A stretch of DNA of 64,000 bases from the NCBI RefSeq assembly GCF_040744945.1, contig NZ_CP160453.1, positions 930,001 to 994,000 on the forward strand, in the 5' to 3' direction. The notes below the pieces were generated by a model. That model was not told where the DNA came from and ran no database searches. It saw only the letters and a list, made by a program, of their open reading frames with translations. The stretch is from Saccharothrix sp. HUAS TT1. Its GTDB lineage: Bacteria > Actinomycetota > Actinomycetes > Mycobacteriales > Pseudonocardiaceae. The position numbers were made by a program, and so were the translations under genes. Numbering within the stretch: position 1 is the first letter of the stretch; each line of letters starts with the position of its first letter. This document shows, piece after piece, positions 25,716 to 35,647 of the stretch.

Positions 25716-27962
25716 ATGTCCGGCACCACCCTCGCCGAGTGGCTGCGGGCGCAGGACGACACCGCGCTCGTGGCTCTGCTGCGCGCCCGGCCGGACCTGG
25801 CCACGCCCCCACCGGCGGACACGACCGTGCTCGCCACCCGCATCGGGTCGCGGGCGTCCGTGGCGCGGGCCTGCGAAGACCTCGACACGCTGACGTCGAC
25901 GGTGCTCGAAGCGCTGCTCGTGCTGGACGCCGACCTGGCGCCGGTCGGCCGGGGCGCCGTGCAGCGGCTGTTCGGCAAGACCGACGTCGGGCCCGCCCTG
26001 GACGCGCTGCGCGCCCGCGCCCTGCTGTGGGGCGGCGACCACGCGCTGTCCACCCCGCCCGCGACCAGGGACGCGGTCAACCCGTTCCCCTGCGGCCTCG
26101 GCCGCTCGGTGCCGCGCCTGGCCGACGTCGACCTGACCGACCTCGACCCGGACGAGCACCGGGTGCTGCGCACGCTGGCCGCCGGGCCGCCGGTCGGCCA
26201 GACCAAGGACGCCGCGCACGTCGTCGCGCCGGCCAACGCCCGGACGCCGATCCAGAAGCTGCTGGCCAGGGGCCTGCTGGTGCGGCGCGACTCGCAGACC
26301 GTCGAGCTGCCGCGCGAGGTCGGCCTGGTGGTGCGGGGCGACCGGCCGCTGGGCGCGGTCCGGACCGCCGAGCCGCCGCTGACCACGTTCCGCCGCGACA
26401 CCTCCGACGTCGACCACACCGGCGGCGGCGAGGCGCTGGAGCTGTCCCGGCACGTGGAGGCGCTGCTGCGGAGCTGGTCGCAGGACCCGCCGCCGGTGCT
26501 GCGGTCGGGCGGCGTCGGCGTGCGGGAGCTGCGCAAGCTCGCCAAGGACCTGGACGTGGACGAGCGGCGGGCCGCGCTGCTGGTCGAGCTGGTCGTCAAC
26601 GCGGGCCTGGTCGCCGACACCGAGGGCCTGGAACCGGAGTGGGTGCCGACCACGCAGACCGACGCCTGGCTGGTCGCCGCGCCCGAGCACCGGTGGGCGA
26701 CGCTCGCCCAGGCGTGGCTCGACCTGCCCCGGCTGCCCGGCCTGATCGGGCGGCGCGATGAGCGGGACCGGCTGCTCAACCCGCTCGCCCCGGAGCTGAA
26801 CCGGCCCGGCGCGCCCCGCGACCGCAGGCGCGTCCTCGAAGCCCTGGCCGCGCTGCCGCCGGGCACCGCCGTCACCGACCCGGACGAGCTGGCCGCCGTG
26901 CTGGCCTGGCGGGCGCCCCGGCGCGGCGGGCGGCTGCGCGACGAGCTGGTGCGGTGGACCGTCGAGGAGGGCACGCGGATCGGCGTGCTGGCGCACAACG
27001 CCATCACCGCGCAGGGCCGCACCCTGCTCACCGAGGGCCCCGGCCCGGCCGCGAAGCGGCTCGCCGACGCGCTGCCCGCGCCGGTCGACCACGTGCTGGT
27101 GCAGGCCGACCTGACCGTCGTCGCGCCCGGCAGGCTGGACCCGGAGCTGGCCGACGAGATCGCCCTGGTGGCCGACGTCGAGTCGGCGGGCAGCGCCACC
27201 GTCTACCGGGTGCGCGAGGAGTCCGTGCGGCGGGCGTTCGACGCCGGGCGCAGCGCCGCCGACCTGCACGAGCTGTTCCGCAGCCGGTCCCGCACGCCGG
27301 TGCCGCAGTCGTTGACGTACCTGATCGACGACGCGGCCCGCCGGCACGGCCGGTTGCGCGGCGGGGCGGCCGGGTCGTTCCTGCGCTGCGACGACCCGGT
27401 GCTGATCGCCGAGGTGCTGGCGCACGCGGCGGCGGCGCGGCTGGAGCTGCGCAAGATCGCGCCGACCGTGCTGGTCAGCCCGCTGCCGCTGGCCGAGGTG
27501 CTGGACGGGTTGCGCGCGGCCGGGTTCGCGCCGGCCGCCGAGGGCCCGGACGGGCACGTGCTCGACCTGCGGGCGGGCGGTCGGCGGATCGCCGGCAAGG
27601 GCCGCCGCAAGCCGGTGCAGCCGACCACGCCGTCGGAGGAGCAGCTGGGCGAGCTGGTGCGCCTGGTCCGGGCGGGCGACCGCGCGGCCACCACCACCGG
27701 CGGGGCGCGGGTGTCGGTGCCCGGCCACCTGGGCGCCGGCCCGTCGGCCACGCTGGCCCTGCTGCAGCGGGCCGCGAAGGAGGGCCGCAGCGTCCTGGTC
27801 GACTTCGTGGACGGCCACGGCACCGCCGCCCGCCGCGTCATCACGCCGCACCTGGTGGGCGGCGGCGTGCTGGAGGGCGTCGACGTCAGCTACGGCGAGG
27901 TGCGCCGGTTCCCCCTGCACCGCATCACGTCCGCCGCCCTGGTCGAGGACGACGGCGCGTAG
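25716..27962 (+). CDS. Helicase-associated (XPB/Ssl2-like N-terminal) domain protein
   Basis: A 748-residue, Leu/Ala/Arg-rich protein without Walker motifs. It begins MSGTTLAEWLRAQDDTALVALLRARPDL and includes a winged-helix-like middle (GVGVRELRKLAKDLDVDERRAALLVELVVNAGLV). The region around residues 440-480 (DHVLVQADLTVVAPGRLDPELADEI) and the C-terminal WYL-like segment (EGRSVLVDFVDGHGTAARRVITPHLV) match the actinobacterial 'helicase-associated domain' family. In mycobacteria its ortholog (Rv0862c) lies directly beside the XPB helicase; here XPB is 10 kb away. ATG 25716 is chosen; a GTG three codons upstream is possible. Probable partner in XPB-linked DNA repair, by inference. Confidence 0.85.
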   Translation: MSGTTLAEWLRAQDDTALVALLRARPDLATPPPADTTVLATRIGSRASVARACEDLDTLTSTVLEALLVLDADLAPVGRGAVQRLFGKTDVGPALDALRARALLWGGDHALSTPPATRDAVNPFPCGLGRSVPRLADVDLTDLDPDEHRVLRTLAAGPPVGQTKDAAHVVAPANARTPIQKLLARGLLVRRDSQTVELPREVGLVVRGDRPLGAVRTAEPPLTTFRRDTSDVDHTGGGEALELSRHVEALLRSWSQDPPPVLRSGGVGVRELRKLAKDLDVDERRAALLVELVVNAGLVADTEGLEPEWVPTTQTDAWLVAAPEHRWATLAQAWLDLPRLPGLIGRRDERDRLLNPLAPELNRPGAPRDRRRVLEALAALPPGTAVTDPDELAAVLAWRAPRRGGRLRDELVRWTVEEGTRIGVLAHNAITAQGRTLLTEGPGPAAKRLADALPAPVDHVLVQADLTVVAPGRLDPELADEIALVADVESAGSATVYRVREESVRRAFDAGRSAADLHELFRSRSRTPVPQSLTYLIDDAARRHGRLRGGAAGSFLRCDDPVLIAEVLAHAAAARLELRKIAPTVLVSPLPLAEVLDGLRAAGFAPAAEGPDGHVLDLRAGGRRIAGKGRRKPVQPTTPSEEQLGELVRLVRAGDRAATTTGGARVSVPGHLGAGPSATLALLQRAAKEGRSVLVDFVDGHGTAARRVITPHLVGGGVLEGVDVSYGEVRRFPLHRITSAALVEDDGA

Positions 27963-27972
27963 TCCGGGCACA

Positions 27973-28009
27973 CCGGAGGGCGGCCCCCGGCACGGGGACC
28001 GCCCTCCGG
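27973..28009. terminator. Hairpin terminator between helicase-associated gene and conservon
   Basis: CCGGAGGGCGG (27973-27983) pairs exactly with CCGCCCTCCGG (27999-28009), and the loop itself can pair CCCC with GGGG. It separates two convergent genes and probably ends both transcripts. Confidence 0.75.
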
Positions 28010-28022
28010 CACGACAACCCCG

Positions 28023-28628
28023 TCAGCCCGCGCGGACCGACATCCACTGGCGCATGGCGTGCTCGACCAGCGTGATCAACGTCTGCTTGGTCGACTGCCG
28101 GTTGCGCGCGTCGCAAGTCACTATCGGCACGGACTGGTCGATCGTGAGCGCGTCGCGGACGTCCTCGATGCGGTGGTGCAGCAGGCCGTCGAAGCAGTTG
28201 ACCCCCACGACGTACGGCAGCTGCCGGTCGTCGAAGAAGTCGATCGAGGCGAACGCGTCCGCCAACCGGCGGGTGTCCACCAGCACGATCGCGCCGATCG
28301 CGCCGCGCACCAGGTCGTCCCACATGAACCAGAACCGGTGCTGGCCCGGTGTGCCGAACAGGTACAGGATCAGGTCCTGGTCCAGCGACACCCGGCCGAA
28401 GTCCATGGCCACCGTCGTGGTGACCTTGTTCGGCGTCGCCGAGAGGTCGTCGACCCCGGCGCTCGCCTCGGTCATCACCGCTTCGGTGGTCAGCGGAACG
28501 ATCTCCGACACCGACCCGACGAACGTCGTCTTGCCAACGCCGAAGCCACCGGCCACCACGATCTTCGCGGAGGTCGTCGGCTTCTTGGCGCCTTCGGCCG
28601 CGTTGGGGCTAGAGCCTGCGAAGCCCAC
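28023..28628 (-). CDS. Conservon GTPase (CvnD-like)
   Basis: A 201-residue Ras-like G protein of the conservon type. The P-loop is VVAGGFGVGKTTFVGSV (about residues 24-40), switch II region FGTPGQHRFWFMWDDLVRG, and the guanine-specifying NCFD (VVGVNCFDG). It is thought to cycle with the CvnA-C membrane complex, analogous to eukaryotic G-protein signalling. The GTG at 28628 overlaps the end of the CvnC gene by 20 bp, a spacing usual in these operons. Last gene of the four-gene operon. Confidence 0.93.
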   Translation of the reverse strand: MGFAGSSPNAAEGAKKPTTSAKIVVAGGFGVGKTTFVGSVSEIVPLTTEAVMTEASAGVDDLSATPNKVTTTVAMDFGRVSLDQDLILYLFGTPGQHRFWFMWDDLVRGAIGAIVLVDTRRLADAFASIDFFDDRQLPYVVGVNCFDGLLHHRIEDVRDALTIDQSVPIVTCDARNRQSTKQTLITLVEHAMRQWMSVRAG

Positions 28629-29367
28629 TGAGCACCCTCTCAAGGAAATCAATGGATGGCCGGTCCCCCACGACCAAGCCACCCTGGTGAATCAAGACCA
28701 AACCCATGCTCGCCATGTCGCCGATCAGCACCCGGGCCACGCCGAGCGGGAGCCGGAGGTGAGCGGCGACCTCGGCCACCGACCTGGTGTCGGTGCACAA
28801 CCCGCAGATCGACCGGTGCTCGGGGAGCACCGCCGCGTCGCGGTCGAGGCCCTTCTCGCTGGTGGAGATCAGCGCCTCGATCGCGAGGTCGTAGTCGGGC
28901 CGGGTGCGGCCACCGGTCCGGGTGTACGGGCGCACCAGGGACCCGGACTCCGCCGCGGGGTTCTCCTCGCGGCGGACGACCGGCTGCGGACCGGTCGCGT
29001 AGGGCACCTGTTCCGGCACGCTGTCGGGCAGGCCGTGGGCGCCGAAGAGATCGGCGCCCGGACCTCCGAACAGGCCGCTGCCGTACCCGTCGATGTCGAA
29101 CCGGTTGGGAACGCCGTCGTAGTCGTACGACGAGTCGTCAACCTCACGTTGAGACATATCGCCTTGCCCCTGCCCTGTGCCTTCGACCCGTGGCCGCGGC
29201 GCCTGCTCCGCCCGGCGGCCCGACCACGAGTTGGGTACGTCCTCGGCTTCCTCGTCCTGTGCGGGGTCGGCATCCGGCTCAGCGAATTGGAAGCCACCGG
29301 CCGCCCACTCCTGGTAGTCGAAGTTCCTACCGAAGCGTCGGCCGCCGGCGCCAGATCGTTCAGCCAT
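28609..29367 (-). CDS. DUF742 protein (CvnC-like) with long N-terminal extension
   Basis: A 252-residue protein whose C-terminal 115 residues are the DUF742 winged-helix-like domain (LVRPYTRTGGRTRPDYDLAIEALIST, SICGLCTDTRSVAEVAAHLRLPLGVARVLIGDMASMGLV, ending FLERVLSGLRRL). The first 135 residues are acidic and Gly/Asp/Tyr-rich, about double the usual size of CvnC proteins (commonly near 120-130 residues), and resemble no domain I know. ATG start at 29367. Third gene in the conservon. Confidence 0.92.
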   Translation of the reverse strand: MAERSGAGGRRFGRNFDYQEWAAGGFQFAEPDADPAQDEEAEDVPNSWSGRRAEQAPRPRVEGTGQGQGDMSQREVDDSSYDYDGVPNRFDIDGYGSGLFGGPGADLFGAHGLPDSVPEQVPYATGPQPVVRREENPAAESGSLVRPYTRTGGRTRPDYDLAIEALISTSEKGLDRDAAVLPEHRSICGLCTDTRSVAEVAAHLRLPLGVARVLIGDMASMGLVLIHQGGLVVGDRPSIDFLERVLSGLRRL

Positions 29368-29397
29368 TTACCTTCACCCCCACGATCTCATGAGGAT

Positions 29398-29817
29398 CTA
29401 CCGCCGAACCACGCCCTGGAGCTGCGCGCGCAGCTCCGGGGTGAGCTGCTGGCCCACGCGCTCGACCAGCAGCGTCATCTCGTAGGCCACGAGGCCGATG
29501 TCACAGTTCGGGGCGGCGAGCACGGCGAGGCAAGACCCGTCGCTGATCGACATCAGGAACAGGTAGCCCCGTTCCATCTCGACCACGGTCTGGTTCACCG
29601 TGCCCGCCTCGAAGCACCTCGCCGCGCCAGCCGTGAGGCTGACGAGCCCGGATGCCACGGCGGACAGCTGTTCGGCGCGGTCGCGGGGCAGGCCCTGCGA
29701 GCCGGCGAGCAGTAGCCCGTCCGCCGACACGACCACGGAATGTGCCACACCGGGAACCCGGCGCACGAAGTCGGTGATAAGCCAACCAAAGCTGCCTGGC
29801 TGAGCTGCGGTCGTCAC
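29398..29817 (-). CDS. Roadblock/LC7 domain protein (CvnB-like)
   Basis: A 139-residue roadblock-fold protein: [34 protein letters not shown] at the N-terminus and [26 protein letters not shown] at the C-terminus. Roadblock proteins modulate the partner GTPase. The GTG start overlaps the CvnA stop by 4 bp (GTGA). Confidence 0.94.
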   Translation of the reverse strand: MTTAAQPGSFGWLITDFVRRVPGVAHSVVVSADGLLLAGSQGLPRDRAEQLSAVASGLVSLTAGAARCFEAGTVNQTVVEMERGYLFLMSISDGSCLAVLAAPNCDIGLVAYEMTLLVERVGQQLTPELRAQLQGVVRR

Positions 29818-32800
29818 TCCTGCTCCTCGTCTTGCCGGCTCGACATGTCACCAGCGTAAGCGTCGATCAAAGCGTGCCGCCCTCGGTGGACGCCCTGCTG
29901 AAGACTCGACATGCGTCCACGGATCGCGTCAGCCGATCGTGGTGGCAGCGGGGGCCGCTGCGGTTGCCGCTCCGTCGCCGTCGGCTTCGGTGCGGCGGAT
30001 CCCGGCACAAGCTGAGCCTTGGGCACCCGCTTGGGCAACCCCGCCTGTGTCGTGGTCTCTGGCGCCTTGTTCAACAAGGCCTGTGCCGCCTGCCAACCCT
30101 CGTCGGCGGGGGACTCCCACACCGACTCGGCGGCCGCGGCCGGCTCGGGTTCGGCGACCGGTTCCGGCTCGGTCACGCGGGGCACCTCCGCGGCGCGCTT
30201 GGGCAGGTTGGTGGGCGAACCGGGCTGCCGCTTGGGCAGCCCGCCCTCGGTCAGACTAGGCGCGCCCCCACCGCGGCCGGAAAGGACACCCTCCGTCTCG
30301 CGCCTGGGCAGCGCGTTCGGGCCCGAGTCGAGCAGTCCTCGCTGCGGCAACGGGTCCTCGGACGTGGTGGGCGCGACGGGCGGGACCGGGCGCGGCTTGC
30401 GGGTCGGCAGCAGCGACTCGGCGCGGCTCGGCTCGACCCGGCCGTTGCCGGAGCGCTCCGACTCGGGCGCGGGCGGCACCGCCTGAGCGGTCGCGGCCGA
30501 CGTCTCGCTGCCGACGGACTGGAACCACTGCGAGAGGACCGCCTCGTAGATCGGCAGCCGCTCGGTCGGGGCGTCCAAGTCGTGCTCGACCTCCCTGGCC
30601 GCGGGCGCGACCTGCGGCGCGGGCGACGTGCCGTTGCGGTGCGGTGGCCCGGGCTCCGGGTCGACCAGGAAGCCCGGGTCCACCGCGGCGGCGAACTGGG
30701 TCGTCTCGAAGCCGTGCTCGTAGGCGGTGTCGTGCTCGGGGCGGTCCTCGTAGGCGGTGAACAGCGTCGGCTCGCCGAACGAGCCCTCGGGCTCGCGCTC
30801 GACGTCGCGCTCCTCGACCGAGCCCATCCAGGACCGCGGCACCTCGCCCGACGTCTCCGCGGGCGTCTCGGCGAACGCGGGCGCGTCGCCGAACGACGGC
30901 ACGCGGACCGGGTCGTGCTCGCCCTCGCCCTGCACGAAGCTCACCGGGAACGCCGGCTCGTCCTCGATCCGGGGCATGCTCGGGAAGCTGTCGTCCGACC
31001 GGGACCGGTCGTCCGGGTAGGACGAGTCGTCCAGGCGGGCCAGGGTGCCGGTGCCGAACGCCCCGGCGATGCCGGACGCGCGCTGCGCCGTCGACCCGAA
31101 CGCGGGGTCGCCGAAGGCCGCGTCGCCGAAGCCGGAGTCGCCGCCGAACGGGGAGTCGCCGAAGCCGGGGTCGCCGCCGAACGCGGAGGCGGGCTCGGCG
31201 CCCAGCGGGGAGCCCATCACGCCGGGCGACGCGACCAGCGTGTCGGGCACCAGCACGAGCGCGGTGGTGCCGCCCTCGATGTCCTCGTTGGACCGCAGCC
31301 GCACCTTGATGTCGTGCCGCTTGGCCAACCGCGCGACCACGTACAGGCCCATCCGGCGGGACACCGCGACGTCCACGTCCGGCGGGTCGGCCAGCCGGGT
31401 GTTGGCGTCGGACATCTCCTGCTCGCCCATGCCGACGCCGCGGTCCTGGATCTCGATCGCCAGCTCGCCCTTGCGGGTGCGGGCGGTGCGCACGGTGACC
31501 TTCGTCACCGGGTCGGAGAACGCGGTGGCGTTGTCCAGCAGCTCCGCGATCAGGTGCACGAGGTCGTTGACCGCGCGGCCCTGGACGGTCAGCTCCGGGG
31601 TCTGGCCGACCTGCACCCTGGCGTACTGCTCGACCTCGGACACCGCGGCGCCGAGCACTTCGGCGGCCGGGACCGGGCGGGTCAGCCGGCGGGACAGGTC
31701 CGTGCCGGACAGGACCAGCAGGTTCTCGCTGTTGCGCCGCATCCGGGTGGCGAGGTGGTCCAGCTCGAACAGGCTGGCCAGCTGGTCGGGGTCCTGCTCG
31801 TCCTGCTCCAGCCGGTCGATCAGGTTCAGCTGGCGCTCGACCAGGGCCTGCGAGCGGCGGGACAGGTTGACGAACATCGAGTTGACGTTGTCGCGCAGCA
31901 GGGCCTGCTCGGCGGCCAGCCGCACCGCCTCGCCGTGCACCGCGTCGAACGCCCGGGCCACCTGGCCGACCTCTTCGCGGGTGGTGATCGGCACCGGCGC
32001 GATGGCCGTCTTCGCCGCCTCCTGCGGGTTCGGGTCGGCCAGGATCCGGCCGACCGCCTCCGGCAGGCCGTGGTCGGCGACCTCCAGCGCGGTGCGGCGC
32101 AGGGTGCGCAGCGGGTTCAGGATCGAGCGGGCCACGAACAGCGCCATCAGCATGGCCAGCAGCAGCGCGCCCAGCACGATGCCGGAGTCGCGGAACGCGG
32201 CGTTGCGGGCCACGCCGGTCAGCTCGTCGGTGCGGTTCTGCAGCTGCTCCAGCAGCAGGTTCTCCACGTCGCGGGTGAGGTTCACCGTCAGCGTGGACGC
32301 GATGTCCCACTTCTCCGGGCGCAGCGACGTCAGCGGCAGCCCGGCCGTGGCCAGGTTCAGCGCCGTCTCCTGCATGTCGTTCGCGGTGTCGACGATCAGG
32401 CCGGTGACCGTGTCGTCGTAGATCTTGGCCTGGTCGGCGGTCGCGGACTTGCGGAAGTCGTTGCGGGCGGCGTCCAGCTCGGCGTTCGCGGCCAGCAGCT
32501 GGCGCTCCTGGCCGGGGCCGAAGCCGCCGCTCTGGAAGACGTCGAGCATGACGCCGCGCTTGCGCGACTCCTGCTCCTTGATCCGGGCGATGGCGTTGGT
32601 GGCCAGGTGCAGCCGCACCAGCTCGGGCTCGTTGATGCCCGCGATGGCCTGCTCGCCGAGGTCGAGCAGGCTCTCCACCGACTCGGAGTAGGTGCGCATC
32701 ACGGCGTCGGAGGGGTACTGCGTGTCGCGGACCGCGTTGCGCAGGCTGTTGAGCCGGTCGAGCTGGCTGGACGCCCGGCGGAACCGGGTGACCACGTCGT

Positions 32801-33242
32801 CGTCCAGGTCGGCGCTGAGGTCGGCGATCTTGCCGTTGAGGGCCTGCACGGTGTCCTCGACGCGGCGCAGCTGGCGGTCCAGCACCACGCGGTCGAGCTG
32901 CTTGCCGGAGGCGACGTGGCTCGCGCTGAGGTCGCGCTCGCGCTGGAGCTGCTGCACCAGGTCGGCGACGGCGGACTCCAGCTGGATCTGGTTCGCCAGC
33001 CGGTTCAGCTCGCTCGCGTCGGCCAGGTCGGAGTTCACCCGCAGGCCGCCGAGGGCGACCGCGGCGATCGTGGGGATGAGCAGGACGGCGGTCAGCTTGG
33101 TGGGCAGCCGCCAGTTGCGCAGCCGCCACCCGGCCGTGCGGGCCTGCTGGTCCCGCTCGGCGGCGTTCGTCCCGGTTCGACGCCCGGTGCCCGTTGACTC
33201 GGTCACAGTTCCATCACTCAGCGCAGCCAGTCCGTCACCCAT
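29814..33242 (-). CDS. Conservon sensor histidine kinase-like protein (CvnA type)
   Basis: A 1142-residue membrane sensor. TM1 at about residues 50-66, an extracytoplasmic helical NIT-type (nitrate/nitrite sensing) domain to about 350, TM2 at 355-374, HAMP at 375-445, a degenerate dimerisation helix ([19 protein letters not shown], 493-511) and an HATPase domain with N-box [12 protein letters not shown] (N571) and G1 DRGVGMG (D600). The rest, over 400 residues, is a low-complexity Pro/Ser/Gly/Glu tail with [23 protein letters not shown] repeats. The ATG at 33242 has GAAAGG upstream. Head of the conservon operon; a substrate-binding lipoprotein is encoded divergently. Confidence 0.92.
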   Translation of the reverse strand: MGDGLAALSDGTVTESTGTGRRTGTNAAERDQQARTAGWRLRNWRLPTKLTAVLLIPTIAAVALGGLRVNSDLADASELNRLANQIQLESAVADLVQQLQRERDLSASHVASGKQLDRVVLDRQLRRVEDTVQALNGKIADLSADLDDDVVTRFRRASSQLDRLNSLRNAVRDTQYPSDAVMRTYSESVESLLDLGEQAIAGINEPELVRLHLATNAIARIKEQESRKRGVMLDVFQSGGFGPGQERQLLAANAELDAARNDFRKSATADQAKIYDDTVTGLIVDTANDMQETALNLATAGLPLTSLRPEKWDIASTLTVNLTRDVENLLLEQLQNRTDELTGVARNAAFRDSGIVLGALLLAMLMALFVARSILNPLRTLRRTALEVADHGLPEAVGRILADPNPQEAAKTAIAPVPITTREEVGQVARAFDAVHGEAVRLAAEQALLRDNVNSMFVNLSRRSQALVERQLNLIDRLEQDEQDPDQLASLFELDHLATRMRRNSENLLVLSGTDLSRRLTRPVPAAEVLGAAVSEVEQYARVQVGQTPELTVQGRAVNDLVHLIAELLDNATAFSDPVTKVTVRTARTRKGELAIEIQDRGVGMGEQEMSDANTRLADPPDVDVAVSRRMGLYVVARLAKRHDIKVRLRSNEDIEGGTTALVLVPDTLVASPGVMGSPLGAEPASAFGGDPGFGDSPFGGDSGFGDAAFGDPAFGSTAQRASGIAGAFGTGTLARLDDSSYPDDRSRSDDSFPSMPRIEDEPAFPVSFVQGEGEHDPVRVPSFGDAPAFAETPAETSGEVPRSWMGSVEERDVEREPEGSFGEPTLFTAYEDRPEHDTAYEHGFETTQFAAAVDPGFLVDPEPGPPHRNGTSPAPQVAPAAREVEHDLDAPTERLPIYEAVLSQWFQSVGSETSAATAQAVPPAPESERSGNGRVEPSRAESLLPTRKPRPVPPVAPTTSEDPLPQRGLLDSGPNALPRRETEGVLSGRGGGAPSLTEGGLPKRQPGSPTNLPKRAAEVPRVTEPEPVAEPEPAAAAESVWESPADEGWQAAQALLNKAPETTTQAGLPKRVPKAQLVPGSAAPKPTATERQPQRPPLPPRSADAIRGRMSSLQQGVHRGRHALIDAYAGDMSSRQDEEQE

Positions 33243-33651
33243 TCCGGGCCTTTCGGAGCGCGGTGGAATCCCCACGCCTGACTGGCTGGGACCTCTCTCT
33301 CGACGGGCCACCCTGGGCTTCCTCTTCCGGCAGCAGTGTTCCCCGGCCTCTCCCCCGTGGACCGAAGCATGGACTCGAAATCGGCCGAATTGCAGCACAG
33401 GAGCGGTGGTGCCGGCTAGGCACCCCTCCCCCGCACAGGGACACGACGGTCTGCGACGACCTGTGCCACCAGGCGGGGAGCGTAGTGCTCGACCCCGGCC
33501 CCGGGGAAGACTCCGGAAGCACTCACCGTATCGGAGCAGGGCTGTCGTTTCATACCTCTGGGTGGTTACGATCCCCCGCATCGACAACTGCGTCGAAAAA
33601 TTCGTTGATCAAATAGACCCCGCTCTCGAGGTCATCCCGGCGAGAGGTGCC
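33243..33651. other. Divergent promoter interval between conservon and substrate-binding protein
   Basis: No gene is seen in these 409 bases. A 7-bp inverted repeat (GCACAGG 33433-33439, CCTGTGC 33460-33466) is the only symmetrical element I noticed. The final 60 bases are markedly AT-richer (aaaaattcgttgatcaaatag), consistent with a promoter or leader for the plus-strand gene. Confidence 0.55.
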
Positions 33652-34629
33652 ATGCCTACCCCAGCGCGTGTTCTGCGACGTGCGGCAGCGTTGTTCGCGT
33701 GTGCCGCCACCTTGACGGCGTGCGGGCTGCTCCCCGGCACCGACGGGAACAGCACCCCCGACGTGGAACGCAGCACACTGCGCATCGGCGTGCTGCCGGT
33801 GGTCGACGTGGCGCCGCTGCGCCTCGCGTTCAACAACAAGCTCTTCGACAAGGCGGGTCTCCAGGTCCAACTGGTGCCGCTGAACGACGAGGTCGAGGGC
33901 ATCAAGCAGCTCGACACCACGCTCGACCTGACCTGGGCGACGCACGTCACGCTGTTCCGCAGCTACGCCGAGGGCACCCAGCTGCAGCTCCAGGGCGAGG
34001 CGTACCAGGCGGGCGCGAACACCATGGCGCTCGTCACGCTGGACGAGGCGTACGACAGCCCCGGCAAGCTGCCCAACCCGCGCATCGCCGTGCCGTCGAC
34101 CGGCGACGTCGGCGCGCTGACCACGAAGGCCGTGCTCAAGACGGCCGGCGTGGAGAAGCAGCGGATCAGGCCGGTCGAGATGCCGTTCGAGCAGATGGTC
34201 AACGCCATGCGGGCCGGTCAGGTCGACGCGGCGTGGATGACCGAGCCGTACATCACCCAGGCGCAGAGCGGCACCGGCGCGCGCATCCTGACCGACACCG
34301 CCGTCGGCCCGACCAAGGACTTCCCCATGTCCGGGTACGCGTCGAGCAAGAAGTTCGCCGACACCAACCCGCGCACGCTGGCCCTGTTCCGGCAGGTCCT
34401 GCGGGACGCGCAGGAGGCCGCGTCGAACGACAAGCTGTCCGTGCAGAACGCGCTGACCGGGTACATGGACGTGGACCAGCAGACCGCCGCCCTGGTGTCG
34501 GTCGGCACGTTCCCGCTGTCGCTCAACCCGGTCCGGCTGCAGCGCGTCGCGGACATGATGGACACCGAAGAGGTGCTGCCGGAGCGGTTGGACGTCGGCG
34601 GGTTGTTGCCGCCCGGAACCACCAACTGA
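33652..34629 (+). CDS. ABC-type substrate-binding lipoprotein (NMT1/SsuA-like), orphan
   Basis: A 325-residue periplasmic-binding-protein-fold lipoprotein. The signal peptide ends in lipobox LTAC (C24). The mature part begins TLRIGVLPVVDVAPLRLAFNNKLF, typical of NMT1/SsuA proteins for aliphatic sulfonates, taurine, nitrate or thiamine precursors, with GQVDAAWMTEPYITQAQ as the conserved second-lobe motif. No permease or ATPase gene is adjacent, so it may use another transporter's membrane part or act as a sensor. GAGAGG precedes the ATG. A strong terminator follows. It is divergent from the conservon sensor gene. Confidence 0.9.
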   Translation: MPTPARVLRRAAALFACAATLTACGLLPGTDGNSTPDVERSTLRIGVLPVVDVAPLRLAFNNKLFDKAGLQVQLVPLNDEVEGIKQLDTTLDLTWATHVTLFRSYAEGTQLQLQGEAYQAGANTMALVTLDEAYDSPGKLPNPRIAVPSTGDVGALTTKAVLKTAGVEKQRIRPVEMPFEQMVNAMRAGQVDAAWMTEPYITQAQSGTGARILTDTAVGPTKDFPMSGYASSKKFADTNPRTLALFRQVLRDAQEAASNDKLSVQNALTGYMDVDQQTAALVSVGTFPLSLNPVRLQRVADMMDTEEVLPERLDVGGLLPPGTTN

Positions 34630-34680
34630 GCCGAACCACCAACTGAGCGGATCGCCAACTGAGCGGAACCACTAACTGAC
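34616..34680. repeat. 16/17-bp direct repeats across the stop of the binding-protein gene
   Basis: Units GAACCACCAACTGAGCC at 34616, GAACCACCAACTGAGCG at 34633, GATCGCCAACTGAGCG at 34650 and a partial unit at 34666. The first unit contains the gene's stop codon. Each unit carries ACTGA. Confidence 0.85.
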
Positions 34681-34692
34681 TCACCGTCAGCG

Positions 34693-34732
34693 ATAGGGGG
34701 CCTTACCCATTGCGGGAAGGCCCCCTATTTTT
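34693..34732 (+). terminator. Rho-independent terminator after the binding-protein gene
   Basis: ATAGGGGGCCTT (34693-34704) and its exact complement (34717-34728) form a 12-bp stem with a 12-nt loop that can add a CCC/GGG pair. It is followed by a run of Ts, a classical intrinsic terminator on the plus strand. The convergent LppU-like gene ends 15 bp further on. Confidence 0.92.
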
Positions 34733-34746
34733 CGATCTCGGCTTGG

Positions 34747-35580
34747 TTAAGCCTCGATCAAGCAGATCGTGGTCGCAGGCTGTGAGTAAACGGACACGGT
34801 GTTGCCACTCTCGCACTCGTTCTCGTCCGCCACTCCCCCGATGACCTTGCCCACCTTGTAGGTGGCGCTCGAATCGCAGGTCACCTTGGTCGTTTTGGCG
34901 GCCACAATCGTGCCCTCCTGCTTGAAGCAGTCACCCTCGGCCGCGTTCAGCATCAGGCACAGCTTGAAGCCGTCACTTCGCCGACCGCCACTGTCGGAGT
35001 ACTCGGCGTAGTCCCCGTCGGGGCAGGAGTCGGCGCTGCTGTCCAGGTGGGCGGCCACCCGGAAGGCGGCTTCCGGGGAGGAGCACTCGACCTTCTCGAC
35101 GTCGGCGTCGGTCACGCCGGCGGAAACGATCTTGATGCACTCGCCCGGTTCGGCGCCCGCCGGGCCGTTGATGCCGGCGAGGACGCCCGCGACCACGACG
35201 CCCACGATGCCCAGCACGACGACGGCGACCAGGGCTTTCGCGCCGGTGGAGGTGCGCTTGGGCGGCGGTGGGAGCTGCTGCGGGTAACCCGGCTGGCCGT
35301 AGTGGCCGGGCTGGCCGGGTTGGCCAGGGCCGAACTGACCGGGCTGACCGGGCTGACCGTAGTGCGGTGGCTGGCCGTACGGGCCCGGCTCGCCGTACTG
35401 GCCCGATTGGCCTGGCTGACCGTACGGACCCGGCTGGCCGGGCTGCCAGTGCTGACCGGGCTGCCCGTGCTGGGGTGGAGGGTACTGGGGCGGTTGGCCC
35501 TGGTAGCCGGGCAGCGGCTGGTAGCCGCCGTCACCGGGTGGCGGGTAGCCGTGGGGTGGCGGGGCGGGAGGCGTGGTCAC
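34747..35580 (-). CDS. LppU/SCO3897-like membrane protein, paralogue 1
   Basis: A 277-residue protein. Residues 1-105 are a Pro/Gln/Gly/Tyr-rich cytoplasmic tail built from GQPGxYGQP units, with a basic stretch KRTSTGAK. One membrane helix (ALVAVVVLGIVGVVVAGVLAG) precedes an extracytoplasmic domain of about 140 residues with regularly spaced cysteines (GECIKI, VECSSPEAAF, DSCPDGDY, LCLMLNAAEGDCF, VTCDSSATYKVGKV, ENECESG, TICLIEA). This pattern fits the LppU/SCO3897 family of actinobacteria, function unknown. GTG start after AGAGGA. First of four tandem paralogues. Confidence 0.82.
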   Translation of the reverse strand: MTTPPAPPPHGYPPPGDGGYQPLPGYQGQPPQYPPPQHGQPGQHWQPGQPGPYGQPGQSGQYGEPGPYGQPPHYGQPGQPGQFGPGQPGQPGHYGQPGYPQQLPPPPKRTSTGAKALVAVVVLGIVGVVVAGVLAGINGPAGAEPGECIKIVSAGVTDADVEKVECSSPEAAFRVAAHLDSSADSCPDGDYAEYSDSGGRRSDGFKLCLMLNAAEGDCFKQEGTIVAAKTTKVTCDSSATYKVGKVIGGVADENECESGNTVSVYSQPATTICLIEA

Positions 35581-35647
35581 CTGGCGTTCCTCTCGACATC
35601 GGGCGAGCGGAACGTACCTCCCCGGGCGCCGTTCGGGCGCAGCGGAT

